Shown: positions 1-10,300 of the stretch, piece after piece
Numbering within the stretch: the first letter of the stretch is position 1
How the letters are laid out: each line of letters opens with the position of its first letter
Assembly (NCBI GenBank): GCA_963965975.1
Contig: OZ014424.1
Location: forward strand, 1,736,001 to 1,800,000
Length of the DNA: 64,000 nt
Direction: 5' to 3'
Source: Xestospongia bergquistia
Lineage: Eukaryota; Porifera; Demospongiae; Haplosclerida; Petrosiidae
Notes under the pieces: model-generated
The model's input: the letters and a program-made list of their open reading frames with translations, nothing else
Told to the model about the DNA's origin: nothing
Databases searched by the model: none
Position numbers and translations under genes: made by a program

Positions 1-174
1 GAACATTTAATATCTGCATGCTCTTTGAGTACTTTTTCAATGAACTATATGTATGACAATTTTGACTAGCTATGAATAGGGTAATACTAGTTCATTATCT
101 TGAATCTTAACATTATTACCTACAGCTGATGCTAGTTTTGTTTGGAATATATGTTCATACCACCAAGCTGTTTT

Positions 175-178
<4 letters not shown>

Positions 179-235
<57 letters not shown>

Positions 236-256
236 GTATGTATGTATGTATGTATA
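179..256. repeat. AT dinucleotide and TATG microsatellite
   Basis: An uninterrupted AT dinucleotide run to about 231 is followed by a TATG tetranucleotide run to about 256. It is simple-sequence DNA in the 3' flank of the first ankyrin gene. A similar AT run lies at 15739-15789 in the 3' flank of a paralogous gene, so the tract may have travelled with the duplication. Confidence 0.95.
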
Positions 257-1388
257 TCATTGCTAAAACTGATGTGTAATTTTAATGTATAAAATTGTTA
301 TGTGTGAGTCACATATTAGTATATGACGCTCATTAGTTTCCTTATATGGTTATGTAAACAGCAACTATATACTATCATGATGTAATTAACATGAAAAGAT
401 TTTGCATGATTGTTGTGACAACTAATGCCGTATTGTTGATACATTAAACTTCTATATACACTACTAGTGCTTTGATTGGAAATATGTAATATCTGATGTC
501 AAAAAGAGTGTAAATTTTGTTTAACTTCAATTATATGACAGTTAAGTATGAATGTATTGTTACACAGCTTCAATAGAACTTGTTTACATACTAGCTATAT
601 ATGCATGTACTGTAAACTACACATGTCCTGTTTTGATAGTTTGTTGAAACTGAAATTTTGTTGAGATATTTTTGTAAACTTGTGTGTGTATTACTGCATA
701 CTGAATAAACAGTGAACAAGTTTATGTAAACCAAGTGGCTGTGTTAACACTTGATGATAAGAAACACTATTTAGACATAGACTTTCTCACAGTTTGTCTA
801 TGACAACTCCTACCTTATGAAGACAGCAGTTATTATTAACAATTATTGTACTTCTGTAGCAACCATACTACTAATAGTGATGTGGCATTTAATATATAAA
901 AATTGTATAAGTTTATATGATATTGACACTCATTAGTTTCTATATGTAGTGATATATAAAGGACTAGTAAACAGGTACAATATATGTACAGGTTGTTAAG
1001 CTCATTAAGTGAGTAACATATAGACTTATGACACACTCACACTAACCATATACAATTATATGTATATTTGTTATTAGCTGGAAATCATCCATTTCAATAA
1101 GATATCATTGCTTACATATAATATACTATACTTTGGTTGCAATACAAATTAATAATAGACTGAGTTATTAAAGTTCCTTTGATTTATAGGATAACCTCCC
1201 TCTCAATAATCAAGATTAAAATTGAAAATTCTTTTATAAAAACGCATATTATTTTAATTTAAAAAATGTGTTAACATGACAGTATTATACCTAATAAATA
1301 AATATAAACTTAATTTTCAGTACTAGACGTACTTCTATGACTTCTTTCTTTTTGTCTTGTTTTACACTGGTGCGTGAGTACTTTGAGT
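257..1388. other. Intergenic 3' flank, no gene seen
   Basis: No convincing coding sequence. The stretch holds a segment from about 497 to 1000 that recurs at 20301-20815, and another at about 421-500 that recurs near 16030 and 26340. It is therefore duplicated 3' flank of Death-domain/ankyrin genes. The one open frame here (antisense, 66 codons) has low-complexity composition and no paralogue support. Confidence 0.6.
497..1000. repeat. Segmental duplication, copy 1 (partner 20301-20815)
   Basis: Beginning with GATGTCAAAAAGAGTGTAA, this block matches 20301-20815 nearly base for base for about 500 bp, with scattered substitutions and small indels. Both copies lie downstream (3') of a minus-strand Death-domain/ankyrin gene. 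They belong to the duplicated gene module, not to a dispersed transposon: no terminal repeats or target-site duplications are visible. Confidence 0.85.
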
Positions 1389-4300
1389 TTATGTGAATGA
1401 AGTTGTTTGAAATGTGAACCGTTGTATTTCTAAAGTCTTTTCCTTTGTCTTCCTCTTAAGAGTGTAACTTGACTCTTCATACATCGTTATATCGTCTGTT
1501 GTTAATAACGATTTTGCTATGGCTTCTTCACCAAATGTTGGTAAAAATGAGTGAAATTCTGATAATTTGTATTCTTTCTTTCCCTGTAACGCTAATATTG
1601 TATGACCTCCACAGTTGATTAGTAGCTCACTAATGGTTTCTGCTTTAATGGCAATAGCTACATCCAATGGTGTACTATTACCAGCAACAACATTAGGATG
1701 AGCACCATACATTAAGAGTGTCTCTGTTATTGAAGACGATTTGCCACCTCTTACTGCAAAGAACAAAGGAGTTAACCCTAAAATCTTTTCTAGTTTATTT
1801 ACATCAGCTCCAGCTTGTATGAGAGCATCCACTATATCAACATGTCCACATGATGAAGCTACCATGAGTGGAGTAAGACCAAGTACCAGTGGAGTATCTG
1901 GATGGTCTAACGTTTTCATTATAACTGCACCTAAATCTCCTTTAACACATGAGTCTATTAGTTCTCTCTGATCATTAGTGAGGTATGGAATTTTGTTTGA
2001 GAGGAAGGTAATAATAGTAGGGTGACCACCATAACATGATGTTACTACTGCTTTTTCAATCTCATCAGTAGTGGGTTCAGCTTTATCTAAGAGCATATTA
2101 ACAAGGTCTCTGTTACCACTATAAGCTGCTAATGAAAATGCTGTTGTTCCAGTGTATGCTATTATATGAGGATCTGCAAATGATTGTAGTAAACACTCAG
2201 CTACTTCAACATGTCCATAATGACAAGCTAACATTAAGGCTGTATTTCCATCTACCATCTGAACATCAATGTCTACAAGCTCTTTAGTCAATAGTTCAAC
2301 AACCTGTGTGTGACCATTTGCACTAGCTATCATTAGGGCAGTTACTCCTTTTTTGTTCTGAATATTAACGTCTGCATCCTCTTTGAGTAGTTGTTCAACA
2401 ATCTGTGTATGACCATTTTGACTAGCTTTCATTAGGGCAGTCCATCCATTATCGGTCTTAATGTTAACATCTGCATGCTCTTTGAGTGATTGTTCAATGA
2501 CCTGGGTATGACCGTTTTGACTAGCTTTCATTAGGGCAGTCACGCCTTCTTTGTTCTGAATATTAACATCTGCATGCTCTTTGAGTAGTTGTTCAACAAC
2601 CTGGGTATGACCATTTTGACTAGCTTTCATTAGGGCAGTCACGCCTTCTTTGTTCTGAATATTAACATCTGCATGCTCTTTGAGTAGTTGTTCAACAACC
2701 TGGGTATGACCATTTTGACTAGCTTTCATTAGGGCAGTCACGCCTTCTTTGTTCTGAATATTAACATCTGCACGCTCTTTGAGTAGTTGTTCAACGACCT
2801 GGGTATGACCATTTTGACTAGCTTTCATTAGGGCAGTCACGCCTTTTTTGTTCTGAATATTAACATCTGCACGCTCTTTGAGTAGTTGTTCAACGACCTG
2901 GGTATGACCATTTTGACTAGCTTTCATTAGGGCAGTCCATCCATTATCGGTCTTAATGTTAACATCTGGACACTCTTTGAGTAGTTGTTCAACGACATGG
3001 GTATGACCATTTCGACTAGCTATCATTAGAGCAGTCCATCCATTATCGGTCTTAATGTTAACATCTGCATGCTCTTTGAGTGATTGTTCAATGACCTGGG
3101 TATGACCGTTTTGACTAGCTTTCATTAGGGCAGTCACGCCTTCTTTGTTCTGAATATTAACATCTGCATGCTCTTTGAGTAGTTGTTCAACAACCTGGGT
3201 ATGACCATTTTGACTAGCTTTCATTAGGGCAGTCACGCCTTCTTTGTTCTGAATATTAACATCTGCATGCTCTTTGAGTAGTTGTTCAACAACCTGGGTA
3301 TGACCATTTTGACTAGCTTTCATTAGGGCAGTCACGCCTTCTTTGTTCTGAATATTAACATCTGCACGCTCTTTGAGTAGTTGTTCAACGACCTGGGTAT
3401 GACCATTTTGACTAGCTTTCATTAGGGCAGTCACGCCTTTTTTGTTCTGAATATTAACATCTGCACGCTCTTTGAGTAGTTGTTCAACGACCTGGGTATG
3501 ACCATTTTGACTAGCTTTCATTAGGGCAGTCCATCCATTATCGGTCTTAATGTTAACATCTGGACACTCTTTGAGTAGTTGTTCAACGACATGGGTATGA
3601 CCATTTCGACTAGCTATCATTAGAGCAGTCCATCCATTATTGCTCTTAATATTAACATCTGCATGCTCTTTGAGTGATTGTTCAACGACCTGGGTATGAC
3701 CGTTTTGACTAGCTTTCATTAGGGCAGTCACGCCTTCTTTGTTCTGAATATTAACATCTGCATGCTCTTTGAGTAGTTGTTCAACAACCTGGGTATGACC
3801 ATTTTGACTAGCTTTCATTAAGGCAGTCACGCCTTCTTTGTTCTGAATATTAACATCTGCACGCTCTTTGAGTAGTTGTTCAACGACCTGGGTATGACCA
3901 TTTTGACTAGCTATCATTAGGGCAGTCCAGCATTCATTATCTTGAATGTTAATGTCTGCATGCTCTTTGAGTAATTGTTCAACGACCTGGGTATGACCAT
4001 TTTGACTAGCTTTCATTAGGGCAGTCACGCCTTTTTTGTTCTGAATATTAACATCTGCACGCTCTTTGAGTAGTTGTTCAACGACCTGGGTATGACCATT
4101 TTGACTAGCTAGCATTAGGGCAGACCAGCATTCATTATCTTGAATGTTAATGTCTGCATTCTCTTTGAGTAGTTGTTCAACAACTTTGATATGACCTTTT
4201 TCACTAGATTTCATTAGGGCAGTCATTCCGTCATTGTTCTCAATATTAACATCTGCATGCTCTTTTAGTAGTTGTTTAATAACCTGGATATATCCATTTT

Positions 4301-5744
4301 GACTAGCTAGCATTATGGCAGTCCATCCATCATTGTTCTGAATATTAATATCTGCATGCTCTTTGAGTAGTTGTTCAATGACCTGGGGATGACCATTATG
4401 ACTAGCTAGCATTAGGGCAGTCCAGCCTTCATTATCTTGAATGTTAACATTAGCTCCAGCTGATACTAGCATTTGTACTACTTGTTCATGTCCACTGTTA
4501 CTAGCTATCATAAGTGCTGTTATGCCATCTTCATTGCAATGGTCTACGTCACCTCTTAATTTGAGGAGAAATTGTACAGCTTCATTATGACAAGCATGCG
4601 TAGCTTTAAGAAGAGCTAACCCAAAAGTGAAGTTCATATTTTCATCTTCTTCCAGGATAGGTTCACCATTAATTGTTAGACCAAAGACACCAATGAGACG
4701 CATAAACTGTAACTTGCCTTGAGCATAAGCTATGAGACAATCAGCATTTGATTCATGGACAATGTATTTAATGTGAACTGAGCCTGTATCAATTTCAATG
4801 TACTTTAAAATTGATTGTTTTGTCCTGTGAGGAAGTAAATGTTGAATTAGTAGATAAAGTCCTTCAATAGCAGTTTCATTCCATGGATTGTGTAACTCAA
4901 GTTGTATTTGTGGCATATTTGATAAGTCTATTAGATGTGGAGAGTATATAGTTTTTAATTTATCTTTAAGTTCTTTCACTGTAGATGAGCAACGAAGAGT
5001 CTCTGCCTTTTCCGCATGTTCTTTTAGTTCAATGACAATAGCTTTCTTGTCTTCACTAAGGTATTCATCATTGAGAAACTCTTCACTCATATCAACAATC
5101 AAACTACAGTCTAAGAAGTCAAAATATGGATGTAGTTTCTTGAAAAGTTCATTTAAATCAGTCACATCACTCAGTTGCCCAACCCATTTCATTCGATGTT
5201 CAATCCATCTAACAAAGTCCACTAGTACTAGTTGTTGATGTTGTAGCTTATGATCAAGAGATGATCGAACAGCTACCATTAACAAACTGAAATTTCTATC
5301 AAGACTTACTAAAGTAATTTTCACTTGTTTTTCTTCTTCTTTGCTTTCTAACATTACTGTTTTTACAAGCTTCTGAGGACCTACATGAAGTGATAATATC
5401 ATTTTAACAAAAAATGTTTTAATACCTTGAGAAGTGGTTAATGTTGTCAATGAAGTTGTATTAAGTTTTTGATAGACTTTTGAAGTTAGAGTATATTCTT
5501 GTGACTTTTCTAGTGCAAACAACACATCTTGCCATGATGCCTCAGGATAAATACTCAGCCATTTTGAAAATAGAGCAGCTTTTTGTAGGTCAGTTCCTCT
5601 GATGTCACGTTCTATTACTTGGATATGTTCACTCTTAATTCCAGGTAAGAAAGTACCAAACTTTTGCCAATTGACTAGAGTATCTAGTAATTCTATTAAC
5701 TGGTCATACTGTGGTCTAACAGACAAAGCAAGATCTCCTGACAT
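1389..5744 (-). CDS. Death domain-ankyrin repeat protein (DDANK-1), 1451 aa
   Basis: Single open exon. The frame extends upstream only through a TTG, so the first ATG, 5744, is taken as the start; paralogues begin at the same MSGD/MSDP site. Residues about 13-95 form a Death domain with the pattern NWQKFGTFLPGIKSEHIQ, then QKAALFSKWL and SWQDVLFAL. Residues about 105-380 are a conserved middle region without a recognised domain. About 24 near-consensus ankyrin repeats (TALMxASxNGHTQVVEQLLKE) follow from residue about 385 to 1160. A degenerate ankyrin block and a basic, Thr/Ser-rich tail close the protein. There is no signal peptide or membrane segment, so it is probably cytosolic. Death domains pair homotypically in apoptosis or immune signalling, and ankyrins bind partners. 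Partner and pathway cannot be read from sequence. Many repeats are almost identical, suggesting recent expansion or gene conversion. Confidence 0.93.
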   Translation of the reverse strand: MSGDLALSVRPQYDQLIELLDTLVNWQKFGTFLPGIKSEHIQVIERDIRGTDLQKAALFSKWLSIYPEASWQDVLFALEKSQEYTLTSKVYQKLNTTSLTTLTTSQGIKTFFVKMILSLHVGPQKLVKTVMLESKEEEKQVKITLVSLDRNFSLLMVAVRSSLDHKLQHQQLVLVDFVRWIEHRMKWVGQLSDVTDLNELFKKLHPYFDFLDCSLIVDMSEEFLNDEYLSEDKKAIVIELKEHAEKAETLRCSSTVKELKDKLKTIYSPHLIDLSNMPQIQLELHNPWNETAIEGLYLLIQHLLPHRTKQSILKYIEIDTGSVHIKYIVHESNADCLIAYAQGKLQFMRLIGVFGLTINGEPILEEDENMNFTFGLALLKATHACHNEAVQFLLKLRGDVDHCNEDGITALMIASNSGHEQVVQMLVSAGANVNIQDNEGWTALMLASHNGHPQVIEQLLKEHADINIQNNDGWTAIMLASQNGYIQVIKQLLKEHADVNIENNDGMTALMKSSEKGHIKVVEQLLKENADINIQDNECWSALMLASQNGHTQVVEQLLKERADVNIQNKKGVTALMKASQNGHTQVVEQLLKEHADINIQDNECWTALMIASQNGHTQVVEQLLKERADVNIQNKEGVTALMKASQNGHTQVVEQLLKEHADVNIQNKEGVTALMKASQNGHTQVVEQSLKEHADVNIKSNNGWTALMIASRNGHTHVVEQLLKECPDVNIKTDNGWTALMKASQNGHTQVVEQLLKERADVNIQNKKGVTALMKASQNGHTQVVEQLLKERADVNIQNKEGVTALMKASQNGHTQVVEQLLKEHADVNIQNKEGVTALMKASQNGHTQVVEQLLKEHADVNIQNKEGVTALMKASQNGHTQVIEQSLKEHADVNIKTDNGWTALMIASRNGHTHVVEQLLKECPDVNIKTDNGWTALMKASQNGHTQVVEQLLKERADVNIQNKKGVTALMKASQNGHTQVVEQLLKERADVNIQNKEGVTALMKASQNGHTQVVEQLLKEHADVNIQNKEGVTALMKASQNGHTQVVEQLLKEHADVNIQNKEGVTALMKASQNGHTQVIEQSLKEHADVNIKTDNGWTALMKASQNGHTQIVEQLLKEDADVNIQNKKGVTALMIASANGHTQVVELLTKELVDIDVQMVDGNTALMLACHYGHVEVAECLLQSFADPHIIAYTGTTAFSLAAYSGNRDLVNMLLDKAEPTTDEIEKAVVTSCYGGHPTIITFLSNKIPYLTNDQRELIDSCVKGDLGAVIMKTLDHPDTPLVLGLTPLMVASSCGHVDIVDALIQAGADVNKLEKILGLTPLFFAVRGGKSSSITETLLMYGAHPNVVAGNSTPLDVAIAIKAETISELLINCGGHTILALQGKKEYKLSEFHSFLPTFGEEAIAKSLLTTDDITMYEESSYTLKRKTKEKTLEIQRFTFQTTSFT
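2451..3638 (-). repeat. Higher-order ankyrin repeat, two units of 594 bp
   Basis: Inside DDANK-1 the block starting ATCGGTCTTAATGTTAACAT at 2451 recurs at 3045, and its variant ATTGCTCTTA recurs at 3639. The spacing is exactly 594 bp both times, which is six 99-bp ankyrin units (198 residues). The two full units are almost identical, including the odd KECPDVN and QSLKEH variants. This indicates a recent in-frame duplication of six repeats at once. Confidence 0.93.
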
Positions 5745-6060
5745 ATTAACTTTATATTGTAGGCAACTGACAGCAAGTCTACCTGGCAAACCAAGGTGAC
5801 TTCAGCTAGTTTGTCATAGCATCTGCCCTTATAAGGCATAGACAGATATCATGTGATGACCTTATAATAATTTTGGGAACAATAAATATCATTATTATAT
5901 ATCATAATGTCAAGTGATGTATAACATACAAATATTGACCAAATATGGAGTATCTTGTATCATTAACATATGGACTGTTATTGATAACAGATGTCATTGT
6001 GTTGATGGATGAATGAACAAGCTGACAAATGGACAGATGGGTGGATAAATGATTTTATGG
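5745..6060. repeat. Duplicated promoter block, copy 1 (partner 24173-24490)
   Basis: The upstream region of DDANK-1 matches that of the gene starting at 24172 for about 310 bp, including the palindrome CCTTATAAGG, the ATCATGTGAT E-box-like site and the run GATGTCATTGTGTTGATGGA. Similarity stops near 6060, where a second promoter fragment begins. Confidence 0.85.
5827..5895 (-). promoter_or_regulatory. Candidate core promoter of DDANK-1: CCTTATAAGG and conserved upstream element
   Basis: CCTTATAAGG (5827-5836) lies about 85 bp before the chosen ATG. It fits a TATA-like element and also a CArg box, the CC(A/T)6GG site bound by SRF/MADS factors. Further upstream, read on the minus strand, ATTTATTGTTCCCA occurs at about 5874-5890. 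Both are conserved at the same spacing in front of the gene at 24172. The ATTTATTGTTCCCA element also precedes the plus-strand gene at 7325. The function is inferred. Confidence 0.55.
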
Positions 6061-6080
6061 ACTGTGACTATGACAACTGT

Positions 6081-6440
6081 GACTAGAGTATCTAGTAATT
6101 CTATTAACTGGTCATAATGTGGTCTAATGGACATAGCAGGATCAGACATTATTAACACTGAAGATGAGCTAAGGCAACAATTGTTATCTATTGTCATGGT
6201 TATGGAATGTGGAAGTGTTAGTTATTTAACGCTTTAGATATTTACATTCAGTTTAACTGTCTAGATAATCTACTTATGATGTTTTCATTTGGCACACTTG
6301 ATTTAGACCACGAGATATGTTTATTTATTGTACATCCATTTTCTCAAAATTATTATACAATAATTATATTATTGTCTGTTGTTATTTTCAATGATGGAAA
6401 ACAACCAATTGATTAAGACTACCTCTCTTTTCTAGGGTAA
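6081..6440 (-). pseudogene. 5' fragment of a Death domain-ankyrin gene with its promoter
   Basis: From an ATG at 6149 the minus strand reads MSDPAMSIRPHYDQ and on to the LLDTLV just before the Death domain, then stops matching at about 6081. The upstream 280 bp match the promoters at 19529-19800 and 30055-30345, including a worn form (ACCACGAGAT) of their shared ATCACGTGAT site. This is a truncated gene start left by duplication and joined directly to the DDANK-1 promoter block. No functional product is expected. Confidence 0.8.
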
Positions 6441-7130
6441 AGTATTTGTTGACACCATTTGAACTCTTCGATTACTCAACTTATTGTTAAAGTTGTATTT
6501 TGTACATGTGTTCTTTGCAATGATGTGCACAGTTTGGTTGCACCATAGATATTAGTACTCTAATATCTATGGTTGAACAGGATATTTGACTACACTGTGA
6601 AGACTACTCAGTTATTTTAATAAATTAATTTTAGTTTACATCAGTGGATTACTATGGAATCGAAAGCTCATGATAATTATTCACTTTATAAATTGTTGTT
6701 ATATATTGATCATACCTCAAATGATATAGTATCAATGGAATCTTATCAAAGTAGGAGTGGCAAAATCTTCACTTGCATGTTATTGATGTTTTCATTGATC
6801 TAACGTGATAATACAAATACTTCTGGTATTGTAAATTTAATGCTCCTTATTATTTGATAGCTCTATTAAGATAATCTAAATTCTGTCATAATTATTTCTA
6901 CTCTGGTCTTATTTACAATAACTCTGTTGTTACCTATTAATGTATAGTTTACTCTTCATTGGTGTATTATAAACATTTAGTTTAAGACTGAATTTGTTGT
7001 CATCCGATATGCTAACTAATTGATCGTGCTTATTTACTTATTATTTATAATATGTCATATTCATGTTTTGAGCTGATTTTTAACTGAGCTGAACTATGAA
7101 TAGTATTGACCACATCTCACATGATATTAT
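6441..7130. other. Intergenic spacer between divergent Death-domain genes
   Basis: AT-rich and without any supported gene, RNA or repeat. It separates the minus-strand fragment above from the plus-strand gene at 7325. Confidence 0.5.
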
Positions 7131-7134
7131 AATG

Positions 7135-7246
7135 ATATTTATTGTTCCCACAGTTATTAGCTAAAACACTGTATGAGTGCCAGTGTATGATACATTTGTT
7201 TATAATTTTTGTATCCATGGAAACCATATAGCAAAGACTATAAAAG
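7135..7246 (+). promoter_or_regulatory. Candidate promoter: ATTTATTGTTCCCA element and TATA box
   Basis: ATTTATTGTTCCCACAGTTA at about 7138-7157 repeats, in the same orientation relative to the gene, the element found before DDANK-1 and before the gene at 24172. TATAAAAG at 7239-7246 lies 79 bp before the ATG, which suggests a start site near 7270. The pairing of the two motifs on the opposite strand supports real regulatory conservation. Confidence 0.6.
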
Positions 7247-7324
7247 GGAGGAGGTTATACATGCATTGTTTAGAGAGTTTTGTCCAGTTATGTAGTGCTG
7301 CTAGCATAGCATATTAAAGCCAGC

Positions 7325-10300
7325 ATGTCTGGTCAAGAAGAAATGGCATCAGAACTGCAGACTCCTACCTCAAAGCCATCCTACTCAGAACTGACAAGCT
7401 TGCTCTCTCCATTAACAAAATGGCAGCTATTTGGCTCACATCTACCAGGCATTAGTAAATACAACATTGAGGCAATTGAAATAGACCACAAATTTAATGA
7501 TCGTCAAAAACAGGCTCTGTACTCCAAATGGCTAGATGTTCACCCAGCTGCAACATGGGATGATGTAATGAGTGCATTAAGGAAAGCAAAAGAAAATGAC
7601 TTAGTTTTTCAAATACAGCAGCATATTAGTGCTTGTCAAGTGTTGAGAAAGACAACAATAGAACTATGTTCTAAAGATCAAGTTGCAATGGATCTTGAAC
7701 AGTTGCACAAAAAGTATGTGATACTTATGTCAAACGTCAGAAAAAGCTTTAGAATAGCAATTGAAACCAGAAAATGTCAATTAATTGATATTGCAACTCA
7801 CATTGAAGAATCCAATCAAGTAAAAGGGCTCACTAAACAGACATCAATTGACGAACTGTTTAATGAAATTCAGCCATACTATTATTTCCTAAATGTTGAA
7901 TTGATAGAGGAGATTGTTGATGTGTTTTTACCAGGAGAGGATCTAAATAAACAATTAGAAGAATACAAAATTAAACGCGAAGAATTTGAAAAGTCAGCTC
8001 AACTACAACATGTTAAGACAGCCATTGAGGATGCACTCCTACCAAAGCAAGGTATCACAGAAACAACTTGTGAATTTGTCATCGTGTTAGCCAAAAATTG
8101 GAAGGAAAGGACTTTGGATCATCTCAGAACACTACTAAACTACTTATTTTCTGGTAAAGAAAATCTTCTAAATCATATTGAAATAAGGAAGGGATCAATA
8201 GTAGTCACTTTCCTGGCTCCTATATTGCAATCTCAGTTTCTTACGCAAATGGTAGCTGCAAAAACAAAGTTTTTGCATCATCTCGGAATCTCTGAAGTTT
8301 ATATTGCTGGGCAAAAAATAATAGCAGCTGCAGAAGAAAGCAATAATGTTCAGTTTGAGTGTTCATTATTAAAAGTAGCAGAATGTGGTGATAAATATAT
8401 TGAAACAATTCAATGTATACTGAAATTAGACATTAAAATTAACTATAAGAACGAAAAAGGCAGAACAGCACTTATGATAGCTAGTAAAGGTGGACATGAA
8501 CAAGTTGTACAAACACTAGTATCAGCTGGAGTTAATGTTAACATTCAAGATAATAATGGCTACACTGCATTGATGCTAGCATGTGATACAAACTCCTACA
8601 CTATAGTCAATTACCTACTCCAGACTGGGGCTAATCCTGACATACAAAGAGATGATGGAAATACAGCTATCATAATAGCATGTCAAAATAATCACTCTAA
8701 TATTGTGAAGTTGTTACTTCAATTTAATGCTGATCCACTTATTTCAGCAACAAATGGTGACACAGCATTCAGTGTATCTATATATGTAAATTCCATTGAA
8801 ATAGTGGAAATGTTACTTGATAATCAGCCAGAGAGCCAGAAATCAAGTTTAGTAGTAACAGCCCTTACTACAGCATGTCGATACGGACTCTCTCAACTTA
8901 TTATTAGTTTATTAGTCTACTTGCTTGACTATTTTACTCCAGAAGAATTCCAACTTTTCGTATTATGTGCTGATGGGGATTACATCTCTACAGCATGCAA
9001 GCCATACTAAATATAATATTGATGTCAATTGTACACTAGTCAATGGTATTACTCCTCTAATGGTAGCCTCATCTTGTGGACATACAGAGACAGTACAAGT
9101 CCTACTACAAGCAGGAGCTAATGTACACAATACAGACAATGATGGATACAGTCCACTAGTATATGCTATAACAGGACACAAGTCACTTCAAGTTATAGAA
9201 CAACTGCTTAAATCTGGTGCTCAACCTAATGTCTTCATTAATGACCAGAGTATTGTTGATAAAGTAAGAGAAGAAGGAAGAGAAGATATCTGTAGGCTGT
9301 TATATGTAAATATTCAAAAAGAAAAGGAAGAGAAGCAACATTTACAACACTCCAGCATTTCTATTATTGATGCAGCAAAGCTTGGCAATACAAATCTTGT
9401 TGAAGTACTACTCAAAGAGAATGCAGATGTTAATATACAGAATGAAGATAATTACACTGCCCTAATGCTAGCTAGTTTAAATGGTTATGCCCAGGTTGCT
9501 GAACTACTATTGAATGAGAATGCTGATGTTAACATACAGACTACTAATGGAGTGACTGCACTAATGTTAGCTGTTGCAAATGGTCATACCCAGGTTGTTG
9601 AACTACTACTCACAAAAAGTGGAGATCTTAATGCTCAGAATGATAATGGGTTAACTGCCCTAATGCTAGCTAGTCTAAGAGGTCATACACGGTTGTTGAA
9701 CGTCTACTAAAAGAGAATATAGATATCAATGTACAGAATATGAATGGAGCAACTGCCCTGATGCTAGCTAGTCTGTATAATCATATCCAGGTTGTTGAGC
9801 TACTACTTAAAGAGAATCCAGACATTAATATTCAGAATGTAGATGGATTTACTGCTTTAATGTTAGCTTGTCTAAAGGACCATACTTTGGTTGTTAATCT
9901 ACTACTCAAAGAGAATGCAGATCTTAATGTACAGAATACAAAAGGACTAACTGCCCTAATGCTAGCTAGTATGAACAATCATATCCAGGTTGTTGAACTA
10001 TTACTTAAAGAGAATCCAAATGTTAATATTCAAAATCAAGATGATTACACTGCTCTAATGCTAGCTAGTGTTAACGGTCATTTCCAGGTTGTTGAACTAC
10101 TACTAAAAGACAAATCTTATGTTAGTGTCCAAGAGAGAAATGGATTAACTGCTCTAATGTTAGCTACTGAATATGGACATACCCAGGTTGTTGAAATACT
10201 ACTTAAATGGTATGAAGATGTTAATGTACAGGCTATAAATGGAGCAACGGCCCTAATGATAGCTAGTCAAAAGGGTGACAGTCAGGTTGTTGAACTACTA

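Noticed and set aside
2340-4440. Regular 99-bp repeats resembling a CRISPR or satellite array
   Set aside because: The period is three times 33 codons in one open frame and encodes textbook ankyrin repeats; there are no unique spacers between constant repeats.
4888-5238. Plus-strand open frame of 116 codons, with like frames at 18670 and 23346
   Set aside because: It is antisense to the conserved middle region of Death-domain genes; its repetition simply mirrors the paralogues.
5745-5789. N-terminal extension of DDANK-1 (and likewise at 19537, 24208, 30081, 39186 and 45727)
   Set aside because: The extensions open only with TTG or GTG. The first ATG falls at the same conserved site in all paralogues.
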